64,000 nucleotides of DNA from an uncultured Eudoraea sp. (GCF_947258525.1 NZ_CAMYIP010000079.1:65861-129860); one strand, 5' to 3'. Shown: positions 43,305 to 53,080, counted from the first letter of the stretch. Translations and numbers: made by a program. The notes: generated from the sequence alone by a model not told the origin.

Positions 43305-44360
43305 TTAGCTTTTCAGGGATTTCATATCAATTACAAAGCGATACTTAACATCGCTTTTCAGCATCCGTTCATAAGCAGCATTTATGTCCTGCATATTAAT
43401 CACTTCTATGTCTGAAGTAATATTATGTTTACCGCAGAAATCCAGTAGCTCTTGAGTTTCGGCTATTCCACCAATCAGAGATCCGGCTACTGATTTACGA
43501 CCCATAATAAGCGGAACCGTCACCAGCATTGGATCTAATGGTCCTAAATAGCCTACAACAACCAACGTACCATTAGTATTCAATGTGCCTATATAAGGAT
43601 TTAAATCGTGTTCATAAGGAACCGTGTCAATAATTATGTCAAAACGGCCCATAGCACTCTGCATTTGAGACTCGTCCGTAGAAATAATTATTTCATCTGC
43701 ACCCAAAGCTTTTGCATCATCTATTTTGTTTGTTGATCTGGAAAACAAAGTAACATGAGCCCCTAAAGCATCTGCTAATTTAATAGCCATATGACCCAGG
43801 CCACCCAAACCAACAACAGCCACTTTGCTATCTTTACCAACATTCCAGTGACGCAAGGGCGACCAGGTAGTAATTCCTGCACATAAAACCGGCGCAATAC
43901 CTGCTAAATCCAGATTTTCCGGTATACTTAAAACAAAAGCTTCGTCAACTACAATTGTTTCGGAATACCCTCCATGGGTATTTGTATCCAGATGTTTATC
44001 AAAACCTCCATACGTTCCAACCCATTCCGGACAGTATTGCTCCTCATCATTTTTGCAACTGCCGCAGGTTCTGCAGGAATCAACCAAACATCCGACTGCA
44101 ACTAAATCACCTTCTTTATACTGCTTTACATCTACCCCTACTTTTAATACCTTCCCTACTATTTCATGTCCCGGGACTACTGGATATTGGGTCATGCCCC
44201 AGTCGTTACGTGCAAAATGCAAATCCGAATGGCATACTCCACAATAAAGAATATCTATTTCAACATCTTTTGGAGTCACTTCCCTCCTGTTAATATCCAG
44301 TTGTTTTAAATCTGCATCTGCAGCTACTGTTCCATAAGCTTTGATATTTTTTACCTTCAT
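43305..44360 (-). CDS. Zinc-dependent NAD(P)-alcohol dehydrogenase (YahK/CAD-like)
   Basis: 351 aa medium-chain dehydrogenase. Catalytic zinc ligands: Cys40 in CGVCHSDLH and His65-Glu66 in PGHEIVG. Structural zinc: Cys96, Cys99, Cys102, Cys110 in the SCRTCGSCKNDEEQYC segment. Rossmann motif VVGLGGLGHMAIKLA. It belongs to the cinnamyl-alcohol-dehydrogenase/YahK branch, which reduces broad aldehydes with NADPH. It is an independent unit with its own terminator. Confidence 0.94.
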   Translation of the reverse strand: MKVKNIKAYGTVAADADLKQLDINRREVTPKDVEIDILYCGVCHSDLHFARNDWGMTQYPVVPGHEIVGKVLKVGVDVKQYKEGDLVAVGCLVDSCRTCGSCKNDEEQYCPEWVGTYGGFDKHLDTNTHGGYSETIVVDEAFVLSIPENLDLAGIAPVLCAGITTWSPLRHWNVGKDSKVAVVGLGGLGHMAIKLADALGAHVTLFSRSTNKIDDAKALGADEIIISTDESQMQSAMGRFDIIIDTVPYEHDLNPYIGTLNTNGTLVVVGYLGPLDPMLVTVPLIMGRKSVAGSLIGGIAETQELLDFCGKHNITSDIEVINMQDINAAYERMLKSDVKYRFVIDMKSLKS

Positions 44361-44823
44361 ATTTTCTTGAATTTAGCGTATTATTTGATTACTTATTACT
44401 GGTTTTATTGCTATGATGTTAAAATACAAAAAGTAACATAAAAATGTAGTCATGTTAACCTTGCAAATTGTGTTTTTCTTCTTCTGATCTTTAAGCCAAT
44501 CAGTAACTATCGGGACACTAATGTCTTAGGATATAAACTAATCCTTGGTTTGTTCTTGCCAGCAATATCTCGCAGCAATAGTTTTTCCTGTTCCGCCTCC
44601 TTTTGTGATTTTCAGATCCTCAAGGATTTGTATCTGGTTACCGGTTCGAATTTTCATTTGCGCTTACAGGCATGAGACTGTGCTAGTTACTTTTTTGTCG
44701 GCATTTGGCGTATAAATTTTTGGGATGAGTTCTGGGCATTCGGACAAATTTTTCTACCTTTAAAAGAATCAATCGATTAATACTCTTTGATCATTAATTA
44801 TTAATTAACAAAACATATATATT
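44361..44823. other. 463-base intergenic stretch with a possible gene remnant
   Basis: Between the divergent adh and EEHP-lipoprotein genes. No full gene is seen. A 39-codon minus-strand frame at 44538-44657 (MKIRTGNQIQILEDLKITKG, then GGTGKTIAARY) looks protein-like and might be a decayed end of a kinase- or P-loop-type gene. The right end is A/T-rich leader for the lipoprotein. Confidence 0.45.
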
Positions 44824-45120
44824 ATGAGACGATTAAAAGAACTTAGATACTTTACTTTAGTACTACTTTTATTTGGTTTTATTGCAGCCGGCACTATAAG
44901 CTCTTGCAGAGACCAGAAGAAGAAAGAAAGTACCGAAGAACCGGCAGCAGAAGCTGAGAGTGAGGAGCATCCTACAGAAGCCAGTCCTGAAAGTGAAGAA
45001 CATCCCTCAGCAGAAGGGGAAGAACACCCAACTAAAGAAGGTGATGAGCACCCTAGTAAAGAAGGTGATGAGCACCCTACTAAAGAAGGGGAAGAACATC
45101 CTAAAGATACCGTATCATAG
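44824..45120 (+). CDS. Acidic lipoprotein with tandem EEHP octapeptide repeats
   Basis: 98 aa. The signal (RRLKELRYFTLVLLLFGFIAAG) leads to a lipobox at Cys28 in TISSC. The mature part is low-complexity: SEEHPTEASPESEEHP followed by SAEGEEHP, TKEGDEHP, SKEGDEHP, TKEGEEHP. The regular His and acidic residues suggest cation binding at the cell surface, but this is inference. It is convergent with the transglutaminase-like gene, 10 bases apart. Confidence 0.82.
   Translation: MRRLKELRYFTLVLLLFGFIAAGTISSCRDQKKKESTEEPAAEAESEEHPTEASPESEEHPSAEGEEHPTKEGDEHPSKEGDEHPTKEGEEHPKDTVS
44983..45102 (+). repeat. Five tandem 24-base repeats inside the acidic lipoprotein gene
   Basis: Units of 24 bases (8 codons) at 44983, 45007, 45031, 45055 and 45079. 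The third and fourth differ by two bases, pointing to recent expansion; copy number may vary between strains. Confidence 0.85.
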
Positions 45121-45130
45121 CGTACTGTTG

Positions 45131-46492
45131 CTAGGAGGTTTCTTTCGCTGATTTCCTTTTAAAAGAGAAAAATGTTTTTGGAAATGCAGGCGTTTTGCCT
45201 ATTTCCATGACGGGATATGCCAAAAAGTTGATAGGTCCTGTAATCGGACCGGGTTCCAGGATTAGATCCCGTCCCTGGGTAAATTCAATGCGATTTGCCG
45301 GATGCCTGCCAAAATAGTAAGTGGCCAGTGCACTGTATTTATTAGCTTCACTAATATCTACTGGCCACCATTTTCCCTCGGCATAAAATTCTGCCCAGCA
45401 GTGGTATCCATCAATACCCCCTTCGTCACGATCTGATGGGATTGAAGCTCCTACCGCAAACCGTGACGGGATTCCCGCAGATCTGGCCAACGAAATAAAA
45501 AGTGAGTGAAACTCCGTGCAATTGCCGGTTAGCGCATCACAAGCGTAAACCGCATCACCCGTACCATATTTACCCGCCTTTATATAACGCATGTTGTCTA
45601 TGACATAATCGTACAAGGCCCTTGCCTGCATGATGGTGCCTTCACTGTTTTTTGATCCAATAATGGAATCTGCCAAAACTTTAAATCTATCACCGACAGG
45701 CATCAGTAAACTGGGGTTCAGATATTTAGCAAGATCCGAATCATCTTCATAAGGCTTTTTTTCCTGTCTTTGAACATCGTAGACAAGTTCCAATTTCTTT
45801 CCACTATGTTCCGGAGAAAGTTCCATATAAAATACGGAATTGCCATAATTGTTTTCCTCGAGTATCTGATGCTCCACAGGGGCCTCAATACTTAGCAATT
45901 CAATAGTTTGATAATCATCGCTCTGCGGCATAGGAATCCACATTTTAGCCGGTTCTTTTATTTCAGGCAATGTAACTTCATAAGAAAATTCAAATTTGTC
46001 ATCTCCTTCAACAACCCCAAGCAGATCTGATGTTGCGTTCTGCACCGGCATTCTGTACCAGGTTTTGTCTTCACGCTGTTTCCAGGTATAAAAAGGTTTC
46101 CCGTTAAGCTTGTGCAAGGTAGTTTCTGTGACTGTCATACTACCCGGATCTCCTTCCAGAAAAAAATCCACATCGTAAACATCACCGCTCACGTCCGCCA
46201 AATCTACACATGCAAAATGACGCCGGGGACCTAAATTTGAAAGGTATTCGGTATGTACGCGTACCAATTTTAGCCGCAGTTCCTGTCCGTCTGAGGTCAT
46301 GTTAAAATACCCTCCTCCTTCCTCTACCTTTTTAGCGATATTGGCTTTAATTCCTTCTTCGATATCTGCAGTAACTACTTTGGGTATATTGTTGTCAGCT
46401 AGTACTTTAGCTTCTTTTTTCTGCTTTGTGGCTGTATTACAGCCCATCAGCAAGGCGAGTAAAGATGCAAAGAAAATCCTGGGTACTTTCAT
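45131..46492 (-). CDS. Transglutaminase-like lipoprotein
   Basis: 453 aa from the ATG at 46492; a start four codons upstream (46504) is less signal-like. Signal MKVPRIFFASLLALLMGCN with lipobox at Cys18. Two beta-rich N-terminal parts precede the transglutaminase core, whose triad is complete: Cys325 in TGNCTEFHSLF, His364 in GYHCWAEF and Asp379 in WPVDISE. Such secreted proteins act as cysteine peptidases or crosslinkers; the substrate is unknown. It lies about 85 bases after the cytochrome c gene on the same strand. Confidence 0.9.
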   Translation of the reverse strand: MKVPRIFFASLLALLMGCNTATKQKKEAKVLADNNIPKVVTADIEEGIKANIAKKVEEGGGYFNMTSDGQELRLKLVRVHTEYLSNLGPRRHFACVDLADVSGDVYDVDFFLEGDPGSMTVTETTLHKLNGKPFYTWKQREDKTWYRMPVQNATSDLLGVVEGDDKFEFSYEVTLPEIKEPAKMWIPMPQSDDYQTIELLSIEAPVEHQILEENNYGNSVFYMELSPEHSGKKLELVYDVQRQEKKPYEDDSDLAKYLNPSLLMPVGDRFKVLADSIIGSKNSEGTIMQARALYDYVIDNMRYIKAGKYGTGDAVYACDALTGNCTEFHSLFISLARSAGIPSRFAVGASIPSDRDEGGIDGYHCWAEFYAEGKWWPVDISEANKYSALATYYFGRHPANRIEFTQGRDLILEPGPITGPINFLAYPVMEIGKTPAFPKTFFSFKRKSAKETS

Positions 46493-46576
46493 TTTATAAA
46501 CCAATTATTTGTTGTATGAATTTACAATAATTCCTCCGTTATCCCAATAAAGCGTGTAATACGCCACGAATCGTTC

Positions 46577-46990
46577 CTAATCCGGGTTTAAGTCATCAAC
46601 ATGCTGCATGTAGGTAGCTATGGTTTGTAGTTCTTCATCAGAAATATTCTGTAGAAAGCCATCAATATTTGCCTGCATAATTGCAACTTGTTCGGGAGTG
46701 GTGTCTACAATAGGCTCAGCTCTGCCTTTTAAAAATTCAAAGATGTCGCCATTTTGGGTTCGATAGATGTCCATGATTTCTTTAACGGAAGGACCGACGG
46801 TTGACTTATGCACATCATGACAGGTAACACAGGTCTTTTCAGAGAATAACCGGTTCCCTAAAAATATTTGAGAGTCCCAACTCAATTCCCCGCGTTGGGG
46901 CATCACATTGTTTTTAACAGGCATTGTTTTCTTATCCAACTTACAGCTGAATAGCACGAGAAATAAAACTAAGAATGATAGTAAACGCAT
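46577..46990 (-). CDS. Small c-type cytochrome lipoprotein
   Basis: 137 aa from the ATG at 46990; a longer frame to 47050 runs into the upstream gene. Signal MRLLSFLVLFLVLFSCK with lipobox at Cys16. One heme-binding CVTCH, then VGPSVKEIMDIYR and a C-terminal ISDEELQTIATYMQHVDD typical of class I cytochrome c domains; axial Met is probably in AIMQANI. A periplasmic single-heme electron carrier. It starts 7 bases after the VKAI-repeat gene. Confidence 0.9.
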   Translation of the reverse strand: MRLLSFLVLFLVLFSCKLDKKTMPVKNNVMPQRGELSWDSQIFLGNRLFSEKTCVTCHDVHKSTVGPSVKEIMDIYRTQNGDIFEFLKGRAEPIVDTTPEQVAIMQANIDGFLQNISDEELQTIATYMQHVDDLNPD

Positions 46991-46997
46991 ATTATTT

Positions 46998-47567
46998 CTA
47001 ATAGCTAACTTGAGGAATCGATTTAATATGTGCAAAAACATCAATCCCATGGATGGTGGTTTCTATATTTCCGGGTTTCAACTTAATACCCTTAACTGCA
47101 TTTGTAGTCCCATCCGGGGAAACAGCAACAACATTATAAAAAATTATACCTTCATCAATAGCCCTGATATGTACAATATTCCCTGATTTACTAACACCTT
47201 TCACGGGTAGCACTATTCCTCCCTCGGTAATCGCCTTAATATCTAATATATTTCCTTCCTCGTCAATGGCTTTAACCGGATGGTATTTTTCTTCTCCTAC
47301 TAACATTTTAACGGGCAACCTTTTTCCTTTTACGAATGCCTTAACATCCAGAAAACTTGTTTGTTCAGAATTTTGAATGGCTTTCACATCGTACATTCTG
47401 CCTTTCTTGTCAATCGCCTTTATTTTTAAATATTTCATTTCAGGTTTAAAGGCTTTTACATGCCATATTATTTCTTTGAATTCCTCATTTTCTGTTGTAT
47501 TTTTTTGAGAATTACCAACATTAAAGCATATCGAAACGGACAGACAAATTAAAATGTATTGTTTCAT
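46998..47567 (-). CDS. Secreted protein built of VKAI-type short repeats
   Basis: 189 aa from the ATG at 47567, which opens a signal peptide (MKQYILICLSVSICFNVGNS...). The mature part is a run of about seven units of roughly 20 residues ending in (V/I)K(A/G)(I/F/V): WHVKAF, LKIKAIDKKG, YDVKAI, LDVKAF, HPVKAIDEEGN, LDIKAITEGG, LPVKGVSKSGN, VHIRAIDEG. Such regularity suggests a beta-solenoid or stacked hairpins. I assign no function. It is 7 bases upstream of the cytochrome c gene and likely works with it. Confidence 0.82.
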   Translation of the reverse strand: MKQYILICLSVSICFNVGNSQKNTTENEEFKEIIWHVKAFKPEMKYLKIKAIDKKGRMYDVKAIQNSEQTSFLDVKAFVKGKRLPVKMLVGEEKYHPVKAIDEEGNILDIKAITEGGIVLPVKGVSKSGNIVHIRAIDEGIIFYNVVAVSPDGTTNAVKGIKLKPGNIETTIHGIDVFAHIKSIPQVSY

Positions 47568-47776
47568 AACTGAACAACTTATAGCACGAAGCATTAAAGC
47601 TACAAATTCACAATTGTACGAGGTATGACAATTATCAGTTATTCAAAAAGAGGGCATTTTTTGTTAACAGGTGGTATAGAAAGCAATGTTTATCCGAGTC
47701 AGGATAATACTGGCTATTTAAGTTTTGCGAGGCCCAGGCTTTGTTCAAATAAGATTGTGGATTTTGTCGCTCGACA

Positions 47777-50137
47777 TTAAAAATCAATGACAATTCCAAT
47801 ACTTGGAATTATCTGGCCGCTTTCGTTTTCGATAACTACCAGGCTCTCTGGCTGAATGATGTTCCCCGTTGAATCTCTGTTAAGTCCGTATTCAGGAGGA
47901 CTCGGGATATTTTGTCCTAAAAGATTCTGGACCTCAATAAAAAGATCAAAGGCAAATTTTTTAAAGTTCCATTTCTTATCAATCCGGACATCCAATTGAC
48001 TAAAAATGGGCAGTTTCTCCTCCCCTAATCTGGAATAATCCAGGACAACAACCGGGTAATTTTCTAAAGTTGCATCCAAATCTACCGGCACGAAAGGAGT
48101 TTCCCCTGCAAAGCGATAACGGGCACTTAATTCCCAATTCCTGGCAAACTTATAACCGCCTGTAAAGGATATCAAATGCCTGCTATCCCATACGGAGGGT
48201 CTGTATATCTCCCTGTCGAAGCCTGTAAATTCACTAAAGAAATAGGTGTAGGCAAAGATGCCGTAGAAATTCTTCGATAATTTTTGTTGGAATTGAAGTT
48301 CCAACCCATAGCTCCTACCCTTTCCAACAGTTTCAATGGGTTCACTACCCAATACTTCAAAACCACCTCCCTTATTAGCCAAAGAAACACTATCACGCAC
48401 AGAAACCGGATAATCATAATAGGCTTTATAGAAGCCTTCCACAGATATACTCGAGGAAGGAGAAAAGTAATGCTGTACCCCTAAAACAAAATGATCAGAC
48501 CTGGTATAATCTACATCCCGGTTTACCAATTCGTTCTCATTGTTTCTAAATCCAAGAATAGTATAAGGAGGAATTTTAAAATAACGACCTACCGAGGCGT
48601 TCAAACGCCAGTCTGTGGCAAACTCATATGAGGCCGAAAAACGTGGTGAAAAGGTGCTCAAAAGACTTTCGTTTTGGGTAAAGCCATCATCATCCATTCG
48701 GATTCCAAAAGAAAGGTCCAGCTTATTATTAAAAAATGAGCGTGTTAAATTGGCAAAAACCCCATATTTCATAAAGTCTATTTCCGTGTTAAACAAAGCA
48801 CTATTAGTAAGATCTAATGTGTTGTTTTTGTAATCTGCATACTGAAGGTTAAAACCGGTACTAAGTTTCCAGTCTGAAAAAAATTGGGTGTATTCATACC
48901 GAAGTTTGGTTTCAGATTCGGTCGCATCATTATTAAAGATTACCCCCGTTTCGTTTATGGGATCATCGTATCTTGTAAAGTCATTTGCCAGCCTGTTATT
49001 ACTTAAAGTAGTAAGCATATAACCATTACCATTTTTAAAGCGTTTACGCCAACTAAGGCCAATGGTATTGGAACGTTGTTTGATAAATGGTGCCTGTTCC
49101 AGTTGGGCTTCGGATTCCGGATCAAACTCATCGGGTGGAGCAGCAGAAAAATCATCAATAGATCCTAAACCTATTAAGCTAAGGTTATTAAAGTCATCTA
49201 TTTGATGGTCTACTTTGAACTGATAATCCCAGTAATCCGGTCGGAAAGGCAGTCCAATAGTTTCAAATAAAAACTTTAAATAGCTGCGTCGCACAGATGC
49301 CAGAAAGGTAGTTTGGGAAGTTTCTTCCCCTTTTTTAAACAGGGGTCCTTCTAAGGTTACCGCAGCCTCACTGGCACTTACCCTGAAGTTGCCTGCAAAA
49401 TTTCTGTTATTCCCATTGCGTTGTTCGAATTGCAGTACGCCGGATAAGGGGTTGTCATAACGGGCATTAAAGGCAGATGTGGATAAGGTAACATTGTCTA
49501 TAAATGATACATTAATTAATCCTACCGGGCCGCCTGCACTCCCCTGTGTACTAAAATGGTTTATATTCGGTATTTCCATCCCGTCTAAATAATATACCGA
49601 TTCATTTGGTGCCCCACCCCTTATGATAAGATCGTTCCGAAATCCGCCAATAGAAGGTGATACCCCGGGCAAGGTCTGCGCAACCTGTACCACATCATTA
49701 TTACTTCCGGGATAGGTGGCGATTTCTACTGCTGAAAGCGTTTGTGTAGACAAAGGGGTTTCTTTTGGCCTGCTGATTATGTTGGCATTAGACACCACCA
49801 CTTCCTTTAGTTGTTCCGTTTCTACTTCTAGAACAAAATTATAGGCCGGGGTTCCTTTAGAACGAACAATGATATTATATCTTGTTTGGGATTTATAACC
49901 CAGATAAGTAACAATAAGATTGTAAGACCCAGGCGGAACCGCTTTGATTTCATATGTACCATCAAAATCGGTTTGTGCACCTAGTTGGGTACCCTCCAAA
50001 AAAACAGAAGCTCCAAAAAGGGGTGCTTCGAGTTCGTCCAAGACTTTACCATAAACTGTTGTGGTTACTTGTGAATGGAGACTCTCTGAAACGAATAAGA
50101 TGATGGCAAATAAAATTACCTTTCCAAATCTGAGCAT
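47777..50137 (-). CDS. TonB-dependent outer-membrane receptor with carboxypeptidase-like domain
   Basis: 786 aa. Signal peptide MLRFGKVILFAIILFVSESL..., then a CarboxypepD_reg-like domain (VYGKVLDELEAPLFGASVFL, TDFDGTYEIKAVPPGSYNL). The plug domain contains VVQVAQTLPGVSPSIGGFRN and LIIRGGAPNESVYYLDGMEIP. The barrel runs to the C-terminal FDLFIEVQNLLGQNIPSPP and IGIVIDF. It imports a large or scarce ligand across the outer membrane with TonB energy. There is no SusD partner or ligand gene next to it, so the substrate is unknown. Confidence 0.94.
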   Translation of the reverse strand: MLRFGKVILFAIILFVSESLHSQVTTTVYGKVLDELEAPLFGASVFLEGTQLGAQTDFDGTYEIKAVPPGSYNLIVTYLGYKSQTRYNIIVRSKGTPAYNFVLEVETEQLKEVVVSNANIISRPKETPLSTQTLSAVEIATYPGSNNDVVQVAQTLPGVSPSIGGFRNDLIIRGGAPNESVYYLDGMEIPNINHFSTQGSAGGPVGLINVSFIDNVTLSTSAFNARYDNPLSGVLQFEQRNGNNRNFAGNFRVSASEAAVTLEGPLFKKGEETSQTTFLASVRRSYLKFLFETIGLPFRPDYWDYQFKVDHQIDDFNNLSLIGLGSIDDFSAAPPDEFDPESEAQLEQAPFIKQRSNTIGLSWRKRFKNGNGYMLTTLSNNRLANDFTRYDDPINETGVIFNNDATESETKLRYEYTQFFSDWKLSTGFNLQYADYKNNTLDLTNSALFNTEIDFMKYGVFANLTRSFFNNKLDLSFGIRMDDDGFTQNESLLSTFSPRFSASYEFATDWRLNASVGRYFKIPPYTILGFRNNENELVNRDVDYTRSDHFVLGVQHYFSPSSSISVEGFYKAYYDYPVSVRDSVSLANKGGGFEVLGSEPIETVGKGRSYGLELQFQQKLSKNFYGIFAYTYFFSEFTGFDREIYRPSVWDSRHLISFTGGYKFARNWELSARYRFAGETPFVPVDLDATLENYPVVVLDYSRLGEEKLPIFSQLDVRIDKKWNFKKFAFDLFIEVQNLLGQNIPSPPEYGLNRDSTGNIIQPESLVVIENESGQIIPSIGIVIDF

Positions 50138-50377
50138 AATAATGTTTAAGATTCAATCCATAAATATTAAACAAAATAACTACTAAATAATAGCTCTGCC
50201 TTATAAAAATCTGTTAAAAACTAATGGACGATTATAAAATATCTATAGAATAAGGCAGAGTGAACTTACTTTTTTTGGAATAGATCATAGTATCACCAAA
50301 ACGGCACTATTTGACTCAAAAATATTGGCTATCTTACCCATCTTTTGAGAACCTTCACTGGCAACCAACGCTAATCA

Positions 50378-52585
50378 ATGGCAGAAAAGAAGAAGTTTGG
50401 AACTTTTGCAGGAGTCTTTACCCCTTCCATACTCACGATTTTAGGGGTTATCATGTATATGCGCTTGGGCTGGGTAGTTGGTAATGCAGGTCTGTTAGGT
50501 ACCATTGTTATTATTATAATTGCGCATGTTATTGCTGTTACCACGGGTTTAAGTGTATCTTCAGTAGCCACCGACAAAAAGATTGGAGCCGGTGGTATTT
50601 ATTATGTACTATCAAGGAGTATGGGTATTCCCATAGGGGGTTCAATTGGGATAGCCCTGGCTGTAGGTACTGCATTTTCTATTGCCCTTTATTTGGTGGG
50701 TTTTTCGGAAAGCTTTAATGCGTACTTCGGTTTTGGAATGACCGTCAATGACATCAGAATAACAGGAACCATTGCCTTATTATCCTTAACGGTGATTGCT
50801 TTAATTAGTACATCATTGGCCTTAAAAGCGCAATATATAATCCTTGCAGCCATTTTCGTTTCCTTGCTTGCTATCTTTTTCGGATCTTCTGAATTTGTCC
50901 CGGAAACAGTTCCAATCCTGGCAACAGAAGGCTCCGCACCCCTTGAGGTGGTTTTTGCCATATTTTTTCCTGCGGTTACCGGTTTTACTGCAGGTATTGC
51001 CATGAGCGGGGATTTAAAAGATCCTAAAAAATCGATTCCCACAGGAACTTTATCCGCTATTGGTGTAGGGCTGGTAGTCTATCTTGTTCTAGCCGTTTTT
51101 ATAGCTTTTACTATCAATTCAGATGTATTGAAAACGGACTATAATATTCTAATGAAAATTGCCCTGTTTGCACCTGCGGTTGTAGCCGGGATATGGGGTG
51201 CTACCCTATCTTCGGCCTTAGGAGGCATTCTTGGCGGACCAAGAATTTTACAGGCTATGTCAATTGACAAGGTGACCCCTAAAATATTTAGTAAAGGAAA
51301 GGGAACAAATAATGAACCGGTCAATGCACTTTTAATGGTTTTTATTATTGCAGAGGCTGGCATTCTCATTGGGGAATTGGATATTATTGCCCGTGTGGTC
51401 TCTATGTTTTATCTGACCGCCTATGGGTTTATCAATATTACATATTTCCTGGAAAGTTGGGCGAATCCTGATTTTCAGCCAAGTTTTAAGATTAAACGCT
51501 GGATTGGTCTGCTTGGGTTTGTTGCTTGTTTTGCGGTAATGTTTAAGTTAGATATGATTGCCATGTTAGCGGCATTGGCTGTAATTGGGGGTTTGTATTT
51601 CGGCCTCCAACGAAAAGAAGTAAAACTGCAATCGAATGACGTATGGCGAAGTGTTTGGGAGAATGTGGTAAACAAAGGGTTAAAAAAAATAGATGCAGAA
51701 GAGGACGAAAATGCTAGTTGGAATCCAAATATTATTCTCTTTAGCGGTAAAAGTGATCATCAGCACTATTTATTGGAGTTATGTAAAACAGTCTCGGGCC
51801 GTACCGGGATTGTTACTAATTTTAAGCTTATCCTGGATACTAAAGATGATACTCCTTTAAAAAAGACAGATCAAGTTGTTCGTGATGAATCCCTTAAGGA
51901 GCTTGGTATTTTTGGCAGGCAGGTAAAAGTGGATAACATCTACAGTGGTATTACTAATATTGCTACCGTCTTTGGATTTTCAGGTGTTGAACCCAATACC
52001 ATAATGATGGGTTGGCCCAAAGGTTTGGAAAATTCATGGGAATATGCCAAAATGACCAAGACTTTACTGTATTTGGATTACAATTTATTGTATTTGGATT
52101 TTGACCGTAAAACCAAATTTGGCAATTATAGTACAGTAGACCTTTGGTGGCGGGAAACCGACAGTAAGAATGCTGAGATGATGCTCAATATTGCCAGGTT
52201 CATTATTGCCTCCCCAAAATGGAACAATACAATTATCAGGGTTTTGTTCGTAAACAACAACAATGTTGACAGTACCCAGATACATTCAAATATTTCCAAA
52301 CTTGTTGAAGATTTAAGAGTTAATGTTGAAATAAGAATTATTAATAATGCCGTAGAGCAAAAACCATTTTATGAAATCATTGAACAGGAATCTGCCTCTA
52401 CTGATCTTACCCTGGTGGGGATACCGAATTTTAAAATAGAAAAACAGGCTCAGTTTGTTTTAAAAACAAATCAATTGTTTGAAACCATAGGCTCTACCCT
52501 ATTGGTGAAGGCAGCAAATAATTTTAATGAGCTCGACTTGAATGTGATGGAACATGAATCTGATGTTAAGCAAAGTGAGGTTTAA
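50378..52585 (+). CDS. SLC12/NKCC-like amino acid-polyamine-cation (APC) transporter
   Basis: 735 aa. GVFTPSILTILGVIMYMRLG is the first helix signature of the cation-chloride cotransporter family, followed by VTTGLSVSSVATDKKIGAGGIYYVLSRSMG, seen here in part, and about twelve spans. The C-terminal 270 residues are soluble (WNPNIILFSGKSDHQHYLLE, NTIMMGWPKG), like the regulatory domain of SLC12 proteins. Annotated amino acid permease in bacteria; it may move K+ or Na+ with Cl-, or amino acids. A shared terminator follows. Confidence 0.9.
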   Translation: MAEKKKFGTFAGVFTPSILTILGVIMYMRLGWVVGNAGLLGTIVIIIIAHVIAVTTGLSVSSVATDKKIGAGGIYYVLSRSMGIPIGGSIGIALAVGTAFSIALYLVGFSESFNAYFGFGMTVNDIRITGTIALLSLTVIALISTSLALKAQYIILAAIFVSLLAIFFGSSEFVPETVPILATEGSAPLEVVFAIFFPAVTGFTAGIAMSGDLKDPKKSIPTGTLSAIGVGLVVYLVLAVFIAFTINSDVLKTDYNILMKIALFAPAVVAGIWGATLSSALGGILGGPRILQAMSIDKVTPKIFSKGKGTNNEPVNALLMVFIIAEAGILIGELDIIARVVSMFYLTAYGFINITYFLESWANPDFQPSFKIKRWIGLLGFVACFAVMFKLDMIAMLAALAVIGGLYFGLQRKEVKLQSNDVWRSVWENVVNKGLKKIDAEEDENASWNPNIILFSGKSDHQHYLLELCKTVSGRTGIVTNFKLILDTKDDTPLKKTDQVVRDESLKELGIFGRQVKVDNIYSGITNIATVFGFSGVEPNTIMMGWPKGLENSWEYAKMTKTLLYLDYNLLYLDFDRKTKFGNYSTVDLWWRETDSKNAEMMLNIARFIIASPKWNNTIIRVLFVNNNNVDSTQIHSNISKLVEDLRVNVEIRIINNAVEQKPFYEIIEQESASTDLTLVGIPNFKIEKQAQFVLKTNQLFETIGSTLLVKAANNFNELDLNVMEHESDVKQSEV

Positions 52586-52610
52586 CTTATATCAAGTCTT
52601 TGGATATAAA

Positions 52611-52638
52611 AAAACCCATCAAATTCTTGATGGGTTTT
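52611..52638. terminator. Bidirectional terminator between SLC12-like and cold-shock genes
   Basis: Perfect 12-bp arms AAAACCCATCAA (52611-52622) and TTGATGGGTTTT (52627-52638), 4-base loop, A-tract before and T-run after. Confidence 0.9.
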
Positions 52639-52662
52639 TGTTTCAAAGTAGAATCGTATATG

Positions 52663-52854
52663 TTAAATAACTTTTACGTTTACTGCATTTAATCCTTTTT
52701 TTCCTTCTGTAAGATCAAATTCAACTTCATCGCCTTCACGAATCTCATCAATTAATCCGGAAAAATGTACAAAATGTTCTTTGTTTGAACCTTCTTCAGT
52801 TATAAAACCGTAACCTTTGGAATCGTTGAAGAATTTTACTGTTCCTTTACTCAT
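52663..52854 (-). CDS. Cold-shock domain protein
   Basis: 63 aa single CSD. RNP1 KGYGFI and RNP2 HFVHFS are intact, framed by GTVKFFNDS and GDEVEFDLTEGKKGLNAVNV. It binds single-stranded RNA or DNA and melts RNA structure. A TAnnTTTG-like box CATCTTTG (minus strand, 52896-52903) lies about 42 bases upstream, giving a moderate leader. Confidence 0.96.
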   Translation of the reverse strand: MSKGTVKFFNDSKGYGFITEEGSNKEHFVHFSGLIDEIREGDEVEFDLTEGKKGLNAVNVKVI

Positions 52855-52895
52855 TGTAATTTAATTTAAATGTATTTATAATACTTATTAGAGTT

Positions 52896-52903
52896 CAAAG
52901 ATG
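52896..52903 (-). promoter_or_regulatory. Possible -7 box (CATCTTTG) of the cold-shock gene
   Basis: Seven of eight matches to TAnnTTTG, with a TTG 22 bases further upstream on the minus strand. Weak but well placed. Confidence 0.3.
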
Positions 52904-53080
52904 GTACCAAAAATTTAAAAAACAGCAATTTCGATAATAAATTTTTAGTCAATGACCAATTTTTGCTCTAACAAACTTCCATACAATCTCCTGCAGGGGA
53001 TTCTATTTTGGGTCACCATATTCACATTTTCCTGCCCGTCTGTCAGCAAGGAACTCAGTTAGACGTTCTAAGATAATGGA

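Noticed and set aside
43160..43348. 62-codon plus-strand frame downstream of adh
   Set aside because: Crosses the adh terminator and 3' end; composition not protein-like.
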